This document shows positions 9,225-18,119 of a DNA stretch of 64,000 bases, piece after piece. The notes under the pieces are model-generated. The model had not been told where the DNA came from. It was given only the letters and a program-made list of their open reading frames with translations, and did no database searches. Origin of the DNA: Pseudomonadales bacterium (GTDB taxonomy: Bacteria; Pseudomonadota; Gammaproteobacteria; Pseudomonadales; Azotimanducaceae). Every line of letters begins with the position of its first letter. Positions within the stretch are counted from its first letter, which is position 1. The stretch covers positions 2,356,001 through 2,420,000 of the forward strand of contig WLWP01000001.1 of NCBI GenBank assembly GCA_012103505.1, written 5' to 3'. The translations under genes and the position numbers were made by a program.

Positions 9225-10408
9225 GTTTTATCTGCCTCCGATCGACCATCCGTATCCCCAATCATCGTCGGCTCCATTGGGCGGACACTCATCCCTTCCA
9301 CAGCGTTACTCACTGTAGATAGACAGATAGTCTCGCCTTGCTGGAAGCCGCTGGAAACATAAACATCTTCGTCGACGACTCTTAAGATCTCAACATCACG
9401 GAACTCGATAGTCCGGTCAGCGGTAACGACATAGACCTGACTATTCGCTTGTAGAGCCGATCTAGGCAGCACAAAAATGCCATGCACTTCGCGGCCGTGA
9501 ATTTCAGCTTCAACGAACAGACCCACTGCTAGTGGTGGTCTGCCAGCCATCGGCTCATAGGGAGCATCCACCTGGGCGACGAGATTGATCATTCGCGTCT
9601 GCGGATCGATTTCTCCTTCGGTGCGAACGATTTTGCCTGCCCAGGTGTGTTCTTTACCAGCAAATTGAGCAGACAGCATCGCAATCGGTTCGCTTTCGAG
9701 TTCCGGCTCCAAGCCATCGAGCTGGAGATCAAGGTAGGCCAGTTCTTCATCATGCACAGGCAATCGGACCTCTGCATAATCTGTGGCGTACAGCATAGCT
9801 ACGGAAGCACCGCGGTTAACAAATTGTCCAACGTCGACTCGTTCAGTACGGACCCGACCATCATAAGGCGCGGTAATCGTCGTACGCTCAAGATCTCTTT
9901 CTGCTCGAGCAATTCGTGCTTTAGCCTCACGTAAACTCGCCTCAGCAATACGCAATCGATTTAACGCGTCATCGCGCAAAGATTCACTTGTGGACTGCTT
10001 GCGCGCCAAATCGATCTGTCTTGCATGCGCGCGCTTGGCAATCGAGAGTTCGCTTCGTGCAGATGCAAGAGATGCTCTTGCTTGCTCCAAGGCAACGGCA
10101 TAGTCCAACGTTTCGACCTGGAATAACTCATCCCCCTCTTTAAAAAAGCCACCGGATACCATCGAATCAGAAATCATCGTAATTCGACCAGACACCTCGG
10201 GGATTAGTTCTGATTCGGTACGTGGTAAAACGGTGCCGTGAGTACGAGAAGACATCTGCACGGTTTGCGGGCTTGCAACCCATGTGCGGACTAGTGGTGC
10301 GCTGGAGCCTGGCGGCTGTTGCTTAAGCTCCGGGCCAGTCGCCACGATGCCTGCCGCGATGCCAACCCCGACGATGAGAATGACTATCGGTAATATGATT
10401 CGCTTCAC
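9221..10408 (-). CDS. RND efflux periplasmic adaptor (membrane fusion protein)
   Basis: A 395-residue HlyD/AcrA-family adaptor. The N-terminal hydrophobic segment (residues 3-22) anchors or exports it. A biotinyl-lipoyl-like domain is split by an alpha hairpin rich in Ala, Arg and Glu at about residues 105-170, followed by a beta-barrel domain. It bridges the inner-membrane pump and an outer-membrane channel. Its stop overlaps the pump start (ATGA at 9221-9224), and its own start overlaps the regulator stop at 10405-10408, so TetR, adaptor and pump form one operon. Confidence 0.93.
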   Translation of the reverse strand: MKRIILPIVILIVGVGIAAGIVATGPELKQQPPGSSAPLVRTWVASPQTVQMSSRTHGTVLPRTESELIPEVSGRITMISDSMVSGGFFKEGDELFQVETLDYAVALEQARASLASARSELSIAKRAHARQIDLARKQSTSESLRDDALNRLRIAEASLREAKARIARAERDLERTTITAPYDGRVRTERVDVGQFVNRGASVAMLYATDYAEVRLPVHDEELAYLDLQLDGLEPELESEPIAMLSAQFAGKEHTWAGKIVRTEGEIDPQTRMINLVAQVDAPYEPMAGRPPLAVGLFVEAEIHGREVHGIFVLPRSALQANSQVYVVTADRTIEFRDVEILRVVDEDVYVSSGFQQGETICLSTVSNAVEGMSVRPMEPTMIGDTDGRSEADKT

Positions 10409-11100
10409 TCAATTGCTCCTAACTGCTCAATACCGGCGACGGTAAACGCCACCAATTTATCTAGGCCGACTCTAAACTCGTTATCCCGATCAGCTACCCC
10501 AATCGGCGTGTGGAACTTTAAAAACTGAATCATCGACCCGACCATGAAGTGAAATCGCCAACGCATCTCTTGCTCTGGCACTCCTGGACAAGCTTTGAGC
10601 AACGCGGCGACAAAGCGACTCGCCACTTCAGAAAATTCCTCTTCAAGGATTGGCTGCGTCAGTGTCGCAGGCTCGGCGTAAATGCGCGCAACCAAACCAG
10701 GCAGGATTGTTAATAATTCCGATCCTTCAGCGTCGTAGAACGGCACAAAAAACGCTTTCAATATTGCGTCTACCGTCAAAGGTTCACTACCTGCCTCAAG
10801 TTCCGATAATGCACCTAGACGGGCAATACCCACTGGGCGCATACGGCGATGAAAGACAGCCGCGAGCAATCCTTGCTTCGAGCCAAAGTGATAGTGCGTG
10901 GCTGCCAAATTGACATCAGCTGCATTGGCAATCGCTCTCAACGACGTCGCGGCAAAGCCATGCTGGATAATAAGGGACTCCGCAGCATCCATGATTTTGA
11001 GCCTCGTCGCCTCACCAGAGCTCGATTCCTGTTCTGCGCGATTAGACATAGCTACCATTCGTGCTTTCTTGCTCTGATGGCGAAATCCTAATTCATTCAA
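10405..11100 (-). CDS. TetR family transcriptional regulator
   Basis: Up to 231 residues. The helix-turn-helix lies about residues 45-75 (SLRAIANAADVNLAATHYHF), followed by a helical ligand-binding domain. The start is uncertain: ATG at 11100 gives the longest form, while ATG at 11058 or 11049 would start just before the first helix; none has a clear SD. As the first gene of an RND operon it probably represses its own operon until a toxic ligand binds, as AcrR- and MexR-like regulators do. A good palindrome lies upstream at 11132-11151. Confidence 0.9.
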   Translation of the reverse strand: MNELGFRHQSKKARMVAMSNRAEQESSSGEATRLKIMDAAESLIIQHGFAATSLRAIANAADVNLAATHYHFGSKQGLLAAVFHRRMRPVGIARLGALSELEAGSEPLTVDAILKAFFVPFYDAEGSELLTILPGLVARIYAEPATLTQPILEEEFSEVASRFVAALLKACPGVPEQEMRWRFHFMVGSMIQFLKFHTPIGVADRDNEFRVGLDKLVAFTVAGIEQLGAIE

Positions 11101-11131
11101 ACGACCGTTTTAATTTAGGTCGAAAAGCCGG

Positions 11132-11151
11132 CTTACGCAAGCCTGCGTAGG
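11132..11151. promoter_or_regulatory. Candidate TetR operator (palindrome) upstream of the efflux operon
   Basis: TACGCA-AGCC-TGCGTA forms a perfect 6-bp inverted repeat with a 4-bp centre (11134-11149), and the outer C/G pair at 11132 and 11151 extends it. Size and symmetry fit a TetR-family operator. A second inverted repeat, CGACC and GGTCG with an 11-bp spacer, lies at 11102-11122. No T-run follows, so a terminator for the gene before it is less likely. Confidence 0.45.
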
Positions 11152-11193
11152 ACAATTCCTGCAAAAAGGAGTGTTTTTGGGAGCTAGATTCGG

Positions 11194-11613
11194 CTATTTC
11201 ACGCCTAGCGCTATTCGTGCGCCTTTGATAGCCCCGGCGTAGATGCCAGTGGCAACATTTATCGCTTGAGCTTCATCGCCTTTCGCGTCAAACGTACCTG
11301 TCCAATCAACTGTACACGTGCCATCACCGTCATCCGCGATATTGACTGTCGCTGAATAGTTCGCAAATGGCAGAGGCGCATCGTCGTTGATGATCGCATA
11401 GGTAAACGTCCTTGCAGCATCGTCATGTACCTCAAGACGTTCAACAACCAGACCACCACCCATACTTAGGTTGCGTATCATGCCAACCCCTTCACCCTCG
11501 TAGGTGACGGCTTCTATCGGACCACCAGGCTTGATTCCAGTAAAATTGCTCAGCTCAGCCCAAACCACGTCCGCAGACGCCTCAACCTTCTTAACTACTT
11601 TCGCTTCAGCCAT
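11194..11613 (-). CDS. SRPBCC family protein (START-like lipid/ligand-binding fold)
   Basis: A 139-residue protein similar to polyketide cyclase/dehydrase-like SRPBCC proteins, which bind hydrophobic ligands in a helix-grip cavity. The N-terminus AEAKVVKKVEASADVVWAEL and the C-terminal GIYAGAIKGARIAL helix fit the fold. The start at 11613 has AGGGGAAGAG upstream; an ATG at 11637 has none. It ends the 20937-11194 collinear block, directly after the two paralogous membrane proteins. The ligand is unknown. Confidence 0.8.
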   Translation of the reverse strand: MAEAKVVKKVEASADVVWAELSNFTGIKPGGPIEAVTYEGEGVGMIRNLSMGGGLVVERLEVHDDAARTFTYAIINDDAPLPFANYSATVNIADDGDGTCTVDWTGTFDAKGDEAQAINVATGIYAGAIKGARIALGVK

Positions 11614-11642
11614 TTCTCTTCCCCTAGGTAAATTCAAATGCT

Positions 11643-12101
11643 CTAGCCACTAATGTGACCGATCCAACGACCTGCAAAGATAGCACTCAACCAAAAAATG
11701 AGCGACAAGCCAGCACCGACCTTCTGGCGCCGGAGCACCTGCAGCTTTTCAGACCGGTAGTAGAACCAGACGTTGAGACCTGCGAGCACCAGCAGCAGAA
11801 TCTTGATCTGGAACGCGACATTATCGACATAACCTGCTGGTCTCGAGATAAAAAGGCCCAACCCAGTTATGACGGCAGGAACGAAGGTAAACCAAGCCAC
11901 GTGAACGTATCCACGTACATAGACAGATAAAGGTTCATCTAGCGCCATCCGACCAAGGACTCGTAAGTCTGCGAGGATAATGGCCCCGACCAGAGTGACT
12001 ACAAATAGTACGTGTAGCGACTCGACGAACGGAAAGAGCCAGGTCGCACCAATCTGAAATGCGAGCTCTGTGTTACCAAGCCACTCCCAGAATTCCGCCA
12101 T
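11643..12101 (-). CDS. Four-helix integral membrane protein, DUF6644-like (copy 2)
   Basis: About 152 residues with four hydrophobic segments. It shares with the gene upstream the pattern hydrophobic helix - SLHVLFVVTLVGAIILADLRVLG - helix - SRPAGYV - helix - IFAGRWIG. The HVL and RPAG motifs and the C-terminal FAGRWI are common to both, so they are paralogues, about 150-170 residues each. The start codon is either ATG 12101 (TGATG overlap with the upstream stop) or GTG 12104. The family assignment is from memory and tentative. Function unknown. Confidence 0.75.
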   Translation of the reverse strand: MAEFWEWLGNTELAFQIGATWLFPFVESLHVLFVVTLVGAIILADLRVLGRMALDEPLSVYVRGYVHVAWFTFVPAVITGLGLFISRPAGYVDNVAFQIKILLLVLAGLNVWFYYRSEKLQVLRRQKVGAGLSLIFWLSAIFAGRWIGHISG

Positions 12102-12610
12102 CACTCGTCCCAGTACAAGTAGTCAACGTAAGCAATCCAACGACCTGCAAAGATAACGCCTATCCAGGCGACTACGGCTACAAGTGAAAGTCCACGTGTG
12201 GCCCAAATCACATCGCGCCAAGCGCCGGGACGCTGCGCCTCACGACGAAATAAAAATACAGTGAGCGCAATTGCCACGAGAAAAAAACCGAGTTTCCAGC
12301 CAGCAACTGGATTCAAGAAATAGCGAGCAGGACGCGCAATAACGAAGGCGATGCCACTTAGGAACGCCACACCGATGGTCCAGCCGAGCCAGGGTCGATA
12401 ACGGCTTATCAGCGTACTGGGTGACTGGTTCCAGATAGCAAAACCAAGAATTCTAAGGTGAGTCAGTCCAACAGTTCCGATTAGGACGGCTACCGCAATG
12501 ATGTGTACTGACTGCAGAATCGGTGGCAATCCCGGAACATTCATCAGCAACCAAATCACACCGTCGCGAACTTCGCTTTGTGCAATGGCACGCGTAATGT
12601 CTTCTAACAC
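12101..12610 (-). CDS. Four-helix integral membrane protein, DUF6644-like (copy 1)
   Basis: A 169-residue paralogue of the following gene, with LQSVHIIAVAVLIGTVGLTHLRILG, then ARPARYF and VIFAGRWIAYVDY near the C-terminus. It starts at a GTG; the SD is weak. The tandem pair overlaps at the stop/start, suggesting stoichiometric expression, perhaps a heterodimer. The single His in helix 2 and the Arg of the RPA motif are conserved in both copies and could bind a cofactor or ligand, which is inference. The pair lies between an amidohydrolase gene and an SRPBCC gene. Confidence 0.75.
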   Translation of the reverse strand: MLEDITRAIAQSEVRDGVIWLLMNVPGLPPILQSVHIIAVAVLIGTVGLTHLRILGFAIWNQSPSTLISRYRPWLGWTIGVAFLSGIAFVIARPARYFLNPVAGWKLGFFLVAIALTVFLFRREAQRPGAWRDVIWATRGLSLVAVVAWIGVIFAGRWIAYVDYLYWDE

Positions 12611-12664
12611 GTCAAGAAGAGACAGCCCTGAGGCTGCCTCCTTATAGAAAAATCCGCGACGGCC

Positions 12665-14356
12665 TTAGTTCCGGATGAAATCGCGGATGACTGTGCCTTT
12701 TCGACTACCGGTATGTTTGCCGTTCTCGACCATGATTTGTCCGGAAACGAGGGTCGCGATATAGCCTTCACTTTCAACGATGTAGCGACCGCCATTATGC
12801 GGAAAGTCGTTTACATAGTATGGGTAGCCGGTCTCGAGGTTTTCATAATCGATCACGTTGATGTCGGCGTACCATCCTTCACGGATTGTGCCTCGTTCTT
12901 TTAGACCCAGGAGCTCAGCCGAAGCCTGCGTGATACGACGGACGGCTTCCGGCAATGTATAGACCCCTTGCCTGCGAACCAACTCACTTAGGAGAAATGT
13001 TGGCGAATCTGTATCGGTAAAAACACCAACGTGTGCACCGGAGTCAGCCAACATGGGAATACAGTAATCCATGTTCATATAAGCCCACTGATTTTCCAGC
13101 CGACCGCCAAACGCCCAGTAGTTCCACAACTCACGGCCCTCTGAAGCGATCAAGCGATCGACGTAAACATCAATGGGATCGCGGCCTTCTCGTTCAGCAA
13201 TCTGCGCAAGACTATTCTGCTGCGCCATATCGTAGTCCGGTCGAGCATCGACGCCCATGCTGTGCATCTGCTCTGGGTTGGCTGTCAATCCGGTCTCTTT
13301 TGAGCGCGCTATGAGACGAGTCTTAGTAGCCGGATCTCTTAAGGCTGCAAGCCGATCATCGACTGTCGGCAGCGCCATCAGCTCCTTCCAAGGGGTATTG
13401 CGAAACGGGATCGCTTGCACAAGTCCAAACATCGCGCCACTAGGTCGAGTGTGGCAAATACTTGTAATCTTGCGGCCCTCTTCGTTGGACTTATTTAGAA
13501 ACTCAGATGTCCGACCAACGCCACCATCAGCACTTGCGCCCGTGCCACCTGAATACACTACCTGACAGCCATGCTCTGCCGCCTGGGTGAACATTTCAAA
13601 CTCTCCTGCACGACGGCTTTGCATATCAGGCGCGACCTGGAACAAACCACCACGACCACCACCAGCAACGACGGCCCGCTGAATGGCATCTGTTTCTCGA
13701 GAATCCGCCCAGGTTCCGGGTGTCAGGCGACCATCAGGCACTCTGTGGCCTAAGAATCGTGAAGTTGAGAAGCCAACGGCGCCTTCTTCTACCGACTCAC
13801 GAACCAGGCGACTGATGTGATCAAGCTCATCGTCTGTAGCTTGCACACCTTCATCCATAGACTTATCACCCATAGCTTCAAATCGAATTGCAGAATGACC
13901 GGCTAAGCCAACAACATTAATCGCTGGCTTGAGCGCTTGAACCGCATCGAGATATTGACCATAGCTGGTCCAGTTCCAGGGCAGGCCATCCATGATGGCA
14001 TCTGCCTCGATGTCCTCGACAGCCTCCATAAGCTCGGCAAGGAGTCGATGGTTTTTCTCGCTTACTGGCGCAAACGTGACACCGCAGTTACCGATCAATG
14101 CCGTGGTAACGCCGTGATAGGAACTTGATTTCATTTCTGGATCCCAACCAACTTGGGCATCCAAGTGCGTATGCAGGTCTACGAATCCAGGCGTAACCAT
14201 TTTGCCCGTTGCATCGATCGTGCGCGCGGCTTCCGCCCCCGACAAATCACCAACACGAGTAATTCGCTCACCGTCAATTGCAACGTCTGCCCGAACTGGG
14301 TCCGCCCCGGTTCCATCAATAACAGACCCGCCCGAAATAATTAAATCATGTGTCAC
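12665..14356 (-). CDS. D-aminoacylase-type amidohydrolase
   Basis: A 563-residue amidohydrolase-superfamily enzyme. It has the HTHLD metal motif near residue 60 and GNCGVTFAP near residue 90, which in N-acyl-D-amino-acid deacylases supplies a metal-binding Cys. TDTDS near residue 450 would hold the catalytic Asp. The segment where D-aminoacylases usually have a His-rich QISH motif reads CQVVYSGG, so substrate preference may differ. Starts at GTG 14356, chosen because GGGGAG lies 6 nt upstream. Predicted reaction: hydrolysis of an N-acyl amide or similar cyclic amide in the cytoplasm. Confidence 0.85.
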   Translation of the reverse strand: MTHDLIISGGSVIDGTGADPVRADVAIDGERITRVGDLSGAEAARTIDATGKMVTPGFVDLHTHLDAQVGWDPEMKSSSYHGVTTALIGNCGVTFAPVSEKNHRLLAELMEAVEDIEADAIMDGLPWNWTSYGQYLDAVQALKPAINVVGLAGHSAIRFEAMGDKSMDEGVQATDDELDHISRLVRESVEEGAVGFSTSRFLGHRVPDGRLTPGTWADSRETDAIQRAVVAGGGRGGLFQVAPDMQSRRAGEFEMFTQAAEHGCQVVYSGGTGASADGGVGRTSEFLNKSNEEGRKITSICHTRPSGAMFGLVQAIPFRNTPWKELMALPTVDDRLAALRDPATKTRLIARSKETGLTANPEQMHSMGVDARPDYDMAQQNSLAQIAEREGRDPIDVYVDRLIASEGRELWNYWAFGGRLENQWAYMNMDYCIPMLADSGAHVGVFTDTDSPTFLLSELVRRQGVYTLPEAVRRITQASAELLGLKERGTIREGWYADINVIDYENLETGYPYYVNDFPHNGGRYIVESEGYIATLVSGQIMVENGKHTGSRKGTVIRDFIRN

Positions 14357-14411
14357 TGTAATCTCCCCAAATAGTCGTTCACTCCGCTAACCGCGGCATT
14401 TTATCACATTC

Positions 14412-15383
14412 TTAAATGTCGTCGCCTGCGGGCTCGAGTTGAGCCTCCGCTTGCGTAACGACGTCTAACACAATCTCTCTGGCGGACTCTCTCGTATTGA
14501 TAAACTCGATCGACTCTCCAGCGTACAAACACATTGCATCCACCCGCCCCTTGCTGTGTATATTTGGTGGCGCTACGTTGAATCTAGGAACAGGCACGTC
14601 TTGATCTCCGATGCGCGACGTTCCCACAGGCTCATCCGACGGCAATGCGGTGGCAGCTTCAATGCATGACTTCAAAACGCGGTGAGGCGCTTCCGGCCAA
14701 CCACCGCTATAAGCGAGCGTATGGACGGTATCATCCGCTCCTGATGCGAGCAGCGCAGCAATGTACGTTGGATGAGCAACAGACTCGTGTGCCAACAGAA
14801 ATCGACTACCAATTCGAACGCCATCTCCGCCCAACTTAATCGTCGCCGCCAAGCCAGTGCCAGTACTCACGCCACCTGCCGCGAGCACAGGCACGTTGGT
14901 GAATTGACAGACGGCCTCCAGAAGTTCTTGCACGGGCTGCGTACCCCTGACATGTCCGCCCGCTTCGACACCTTGGGCAATCAAAAAATCGCATCCCACA
15001 TCGACCGCTGCTTTGGCTTCATCAACCGATCCTACCTGCCAAGAAACCAGCGCGTTGTGCTGATGCGCCCTCGCGACAAGATTGGCGTCCGGTTCGCCAA
15101 AAAAGAACTCAACGACATCGGCAAGTGCCGATCCTGCTTCAACGTCAGCCTCGTTAACAAAAGGCACCAAAAAATTCAAACCGACCTTGCCAGACGTCAG
15201 TCCGCGGATGCTCTGGAATGCGCTGACTATCGCGGCTTCGTTTAGCTGCACAGCTGCGATCATGCCAAGACCACCAGCATTTGAGACAGCAGCTACCAGC
15301 TCGGGGGATGTCATTCCTCCCATACCGGCAAGCTGTACCGGAGTCGTGCAACCAACTAACTCGGTGAATCGCGTCGTTAGCAT
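14412..15383 (-). CDS. Nitronate monooxygenase-like FMN enzyme
   Basis: A 323-residue TIM-barrel flavoprotein of the 2-nitropropane dioxygenase family. The N-terminal VQLAGMGGMTSPELVAAVSN, the GVEAGGHVRG phosphate loop and AAGGVSTG are family signatures. Members oxidise alkyl nitronates, and some act as FabK-like enoyl reductases. The start at 15383 is 10 bp after the stop of the upstream crotonase; a longer in-frame start at 15458 would overlap that gene by 65 bp and is rejected. Lies in the Baeyer-Villiger gene block. Confidence 0.85.
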   Translation of the reverse strand: MLTTRFTELVGCTTPVQLAGMGGMTSPELVAAVSNAGGLGMIAAVQLNEAAIVSAFQSIRGLTSGKVGLNFLVPFVNEADVEAGSALADVVEFFFGEPDANLVARAHQHNALVSWQVGSVDEAKAAVDVGCDFLIAQGVEAGGHVRGTQPVQELLEAVCQFTNVPVLAAGGVSTGTGLAATIKLGGDGVRIGSRFLLAHESVAHPTYIAALLASGADDTVHTLAYSGGWPEAPHRVLKSCIEAATALPSDEPVGTSRIGDQDVPVPRFNVAPPNIHSKGRVDAMCLYAGESIEFINTRESAREIVLDVVTQAEAQLEPAGDDI

Positions 15384-15393
15384 TTTGTCGCGC

Positions 15394-16230
15394 TCACTTA
15401 TGAAATACGGGTGGCCGCTTTTCCATAAATGCAGATATCGCTTCTTTAGACTCACCATCCCCCGAACTCGAGATTAAGTGTTCAGCCTCGAGCACTAAAC
15501 TTTCGCGCAAGCCTTGGTCCATGCCACTGTTAAGGTTGACCTTCATGCGTCCGAGTGTATTTGTTGGGCCATTCGCGACGCTCGCAGCAAACTCTTGGGC
15601 GTCTGCGCGGAAGGTATCCTGCGGGAAAACCCGGTTAAAGATACCCAGCCGCTGTGCCTCTTCGGCATAAACACGGTCTGCGGTGTAATAGAGTTCTCGC
15701 GCCTTGGCGAGACCGATCAGCCGCGGTAGGAACCAGCTGGCACCGTAGTCCCCCGACAACCCGATATTTTTAAATGCCGTCGTGATGAACGCGTTATCAG
15801 AGGCAATGCGCAGATCACACGAGAGCGCTATCGACAGACCCGCTCCTGCAGCCACTCCCGGCAGTGCCGCGATGGTTACCTTGGACAACTCGTGTATCCG
15901 CAGAGTTAATGTCGCTTGTTTGTGGACGAGCTCGGCGACACGCTCACGAGGCGTTGGCGGCGGACCTTGCGGTTTTGCACCGCTACCCATGCCACTAACG
16001 TCACCGCCCGAACAGAAAGCATCGCCAGAACCGGTGATCATTACGCAGCCGACCCGATCATCGTCATCAAGAGTGAGCACCGTCTTTCTAAGCGCTGGCG
16101 TCAAAATGTCGCCGAGCGCATTCTTCTTGGCTGGTTTGTTAAGCGTAATAACACCAACGCGATCCTCGATGTAACACAGGAGTTCATCCGTGCCTGTATC
16201 GATCTCTATCTTTTTTGCTTCATTACTCAC
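15394..16230 (-). CDS. Enoyl-CoA hydratase/isomerase family protein (crotonase fold)
   Basis: A 278-residue crotonase with the oxyanion-hole segment GDAFCSGGDVSGMG near residues 68-81 and ALPGVAAGAGLSIALSCDLRIAS near residues 120-142. Starts at a GTG preceded by AAGGGGAGAGG. It should act on an acyl-CoA double bond in the breakdown of an oxidised ring or chain. A second crotonase is encoded 14 bp upstream; the two share little beyond the fold, so they probably act at different steps. Confidence 0.9.
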   Translation of the reverse strand: MSNEAKKIEIDTGTDELLCYIEDRVGVITLNKPAKKNALGDILTPALRKTVLTLDDDDRVGCVMITGSGDAFCSGGDVSGMGSGAKPQGPPPTPRERVAELVHKQATLTLRIHELSKVTIAALPGVAAGAGLSIALSCDLRIASDNAFITTAFKNIGLSGDYGASWFLPRLIGLAKARELYYTADRVYAEEAQRLGIFNRVFPQDTFRADAQEFAASVANGPTNTLGRMKVNLNSGMDQGLRESLVLEAEHLISSSGDGESKEAISAFMEKRPPVFHK

Positions 16231-16244
16231 GATACCTCTCCCCT

Positions 16245-17027
16245 TTACTCGCCCGTGAACTGCGCATCACGCTTTTCGATGAACGATTGCATGCCCTCTT
16301 TCGCATCTGCCGACCCCAGTGTCCTCTCCCGCATAGCAGGTATCTCATCAAATGCCGCTCGTTCACCTTTTTGGAGGTAAACAAAGGCAGCTCTTTTGAT
16401 TTCTTGCACGGCAAGCGGCGCACATTCTGCGATTTCAGATGCAATCGTTCGTGCCCTATCTACTTGATCACCAACCGGTACGACTTCTTGCACAAAGCCG
16501 AGTTCTAACGCTCGAGCCGCATCAAATTCATCTGCCCGAAGCAGGTGATACATCGCATTCCCCCACCCAGCCCGCTGCACATAACGGACATGGGCACCAC
16601 CAAATACGGCTAGCCCGCGTTTTGGTTCCAGTTGTCGGAATCTACAGTTTTCTGCAGCGATGACTATGTCGACGCCAAGCATCATCTCAATCCCAATGGT
16701 GAAGGTGACACCCTGCACTGCCATTACGACCGGTTTAGTACAGCGTCTGCGCATGGCGAACGCATCGATCTGATCCTCGCCGCTTGTTCTTGATTCTGCA
16801 TTTGGACCGAAGAACTTAGGCATATCTAGTCCGGCAGTGGTGTGTTCACCAGCAAAGGCGATGACACCGACCCAAAGCTCAGGGTCATTGTCTAGCTCAC
16901 CCATAGCGTCTGCTAACTGATCAAAAAGACTAGGCGTAAAGCCGTTCATCTTGTCGGCCCGATCGACAGTCATCACAAAGACATGGCCTTCCCGTTCTGT
17001 CGTTACAACACCATCTTCATTACTCAT
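16245..17027 (-). CDS. Enoyl-CoA hydratase/isomerase family protein (second crotonase)
   Basis: A 260-residue crotonase-fold protein. The oxyanion-hole region reads GEHTTAGLDMPKF instead of the common G-x-x-F-C-A-G-x-D, and VMAVQGVTFTIGIEMMLGVDIVIA follows. EPKRGLAVFGGAHVRYVQRAGWGNA sits at the usual substrate loop. The ATG overlaps the end of the GST gene by 8 bp, showing translational coupling. Substrate unknown; the operon context suggests CoA-ester catabolism downstream of a Baeyer-Villiger oxidation. Confidence 0.88.
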   Translation of the reverse strand: MSNEDGVVTTEREGHVFVMTVDRADKMNGFTPSLFDQLADAMGELDNDPELWVGVIAFAGEHTTAGLDMPKFFGPNAESRTSGEDQIDAFAMRRRCTKPVVMAVQGVTFTIGIEMMLGVDIVIAAENCRFRQLEPKRGLAVFGGAHVRYVQRAGWGNAMYHLLRADEFDAARALELGFVQEVVPVGDQVDRARTIASEIAECAPLAVQEIKRAAFVYLQKGERAAFDEIPAMRERTLGSADAKEGMQSFIEKRDAQFTGE

Positions 17028-18063
17028 TAGGCGACATTTCCTTCACTAGCGCTTCACACCCAGTCCCATTCAGAATGGCATCAACTCGCACGCGGTCGTC
17101 ATCGCTGAGGCGAGCGTATTCAATCCGCAACCATTGCAGACACTTTCCTTGATACGGAAAAGGCTCCTGTACCCAGGGCTTACCCTCGACTTCGGTCTCA
17201 GCCGAGTCGGCGCCCGTTTCCAACGCCTGCGCGTTCGCCAACATCACCGGCACGTAGGTGCGACCAAGCTCGCTGAGAATTACTTTGAGCGTATCCGGCA
17301 CCGCGTCGGCTTGGATGAAGCCGTCAGGCTCAGGTTCCCAACCTGAATGGTCTTCCATCTTACTCACCCACGCATGAATCCTTGGGTAATCCGCAATCGC
17401 AACCTGGGAGGGCGTCGGGTCAAATTGGGTGAGCTGCGTCAGCTGCCCAAAACAGCCAAAGTCCGCAGATCCAGGTCGTTGACCCATTATAAATGGGTGA
17501 TTTTTCAAATGGTTATTCAGACAGTCTAGAAACCGCTTGTAGGAATCTTCAATAACAACGGCTGTCGTATCGTTGGAGCCGACCACATAGAGACGAGAAA
17601 TCTGTCGATCAGCAAAGACCTGCTTCATCGTCCTGAGCTGATCATCTGGCGCGGTGACGTCACCATAATGAGGTAACACACTACCGGCCATATCGATGTC
17701 GGCGTCGTAGTACCAACGATAGTGGAACATCGCCTTGGTCAGCCACTCATCTCCATAGTCCTCCAACAAGAAGTCGATGAACGCGATCACCGGATCTGTC
17801 GGTATGACTGAGCGACCGGGATACTCTTGCTCGAGTCTGCGGATAATCGGAGAGCTATCTACTTCAGCAGACAGCTCTCCCTGAGCATCGCGAAAGTAGA
17901 AGATCGGGACAAGCTGTACTTTCGGTTTGGGCAAGTCGTCTTCAACACCATGACCGCCTTGTACATAGCGATAGGGAATACGACGGTAGCGAAGGACAGC
18001 CAGCATTTTGCGCGTATAAGGAGAACCCGGCGAACCTTTCACCGGCAACAAATCTTGATCCAT
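17020..18063 (-). CDS. Glutathione S-transferase family protein (long form)
   Basis: A ~347-residue protein with an N-terminal thioredoxin-like GST domain (KGSPGSPYTRKMLAVLRYRR) and an all-helical C-terminal domain, plus an extra ~100 residues beyond the usual GST length of 200-230. Starts are possible at ATG 18075 or 18063; 18063 has GGTG 6 nt upstream. A longer TTG start at 18090 would lie inside the hairpin at 18074-18098. It lies between the monooxygenase and the crotonases, so a role in glutathione conjugation or isomerisation of a reactive intermediate is possible. Confidence 0.78.
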   Translation of the reverse strand: MDQDLLPVKGSPGSPYTRKMLAVLRYRRIPYRYVQGGHGVEDDLPKPKVQLVPIFYFRDAQGELSAEVDSSPIIRRLEQEYPGRSVIPTDPVIAFIDFLLEDYGDEWLTKAMFHYRWYYDADIDMAGSVLPHYGDVTAPDDQLRTMKQVFADRQISRLYVVGSNDTTAVVIEDSYKRFLDCLNNHLKNHPFIMGQRPGSADFGCFGQLTQLTQFDPTPSQVAIADYPRIHAWVSKMEDHSGWEPEPDGFIQADAVPDTLKVILSELGRTYVPVMLANAQALETGADSAETEVEGKPWVQEPFPYQGKCLQWLRIEYARLSDDDRVRVDAILNGTGCEALVKEMSPNE

Positions 18064-18073
18064 TGATGACACC

Positions 18074-18098
18074 ATAGTCCGATATTTCAACGGACTAT
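18074..18098. other. Inverted repeat at the BVMO/GST gene junction
   Basis: ATAGTCCG and CGGACTAT form a perfect 8-bp stem with a 9-nt loop, between the stop of the upstream monooxygenase (18120) and the GST start codons. It could act as a transcription attenuator or a translational control hairpin. No T-run follows. Confidence 0.5.
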
Positions 18099-18119
18099 AG
18101 CGTCATCCAGCGCTACCTG

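Noticed and set aside
12623-12636. Hairpin CAGCC-CTGA-GGCTG as a terminator after the amidohydrolase gene
   Set aside because: The stem has only 5 bp and the genes are likely cotranscribed.
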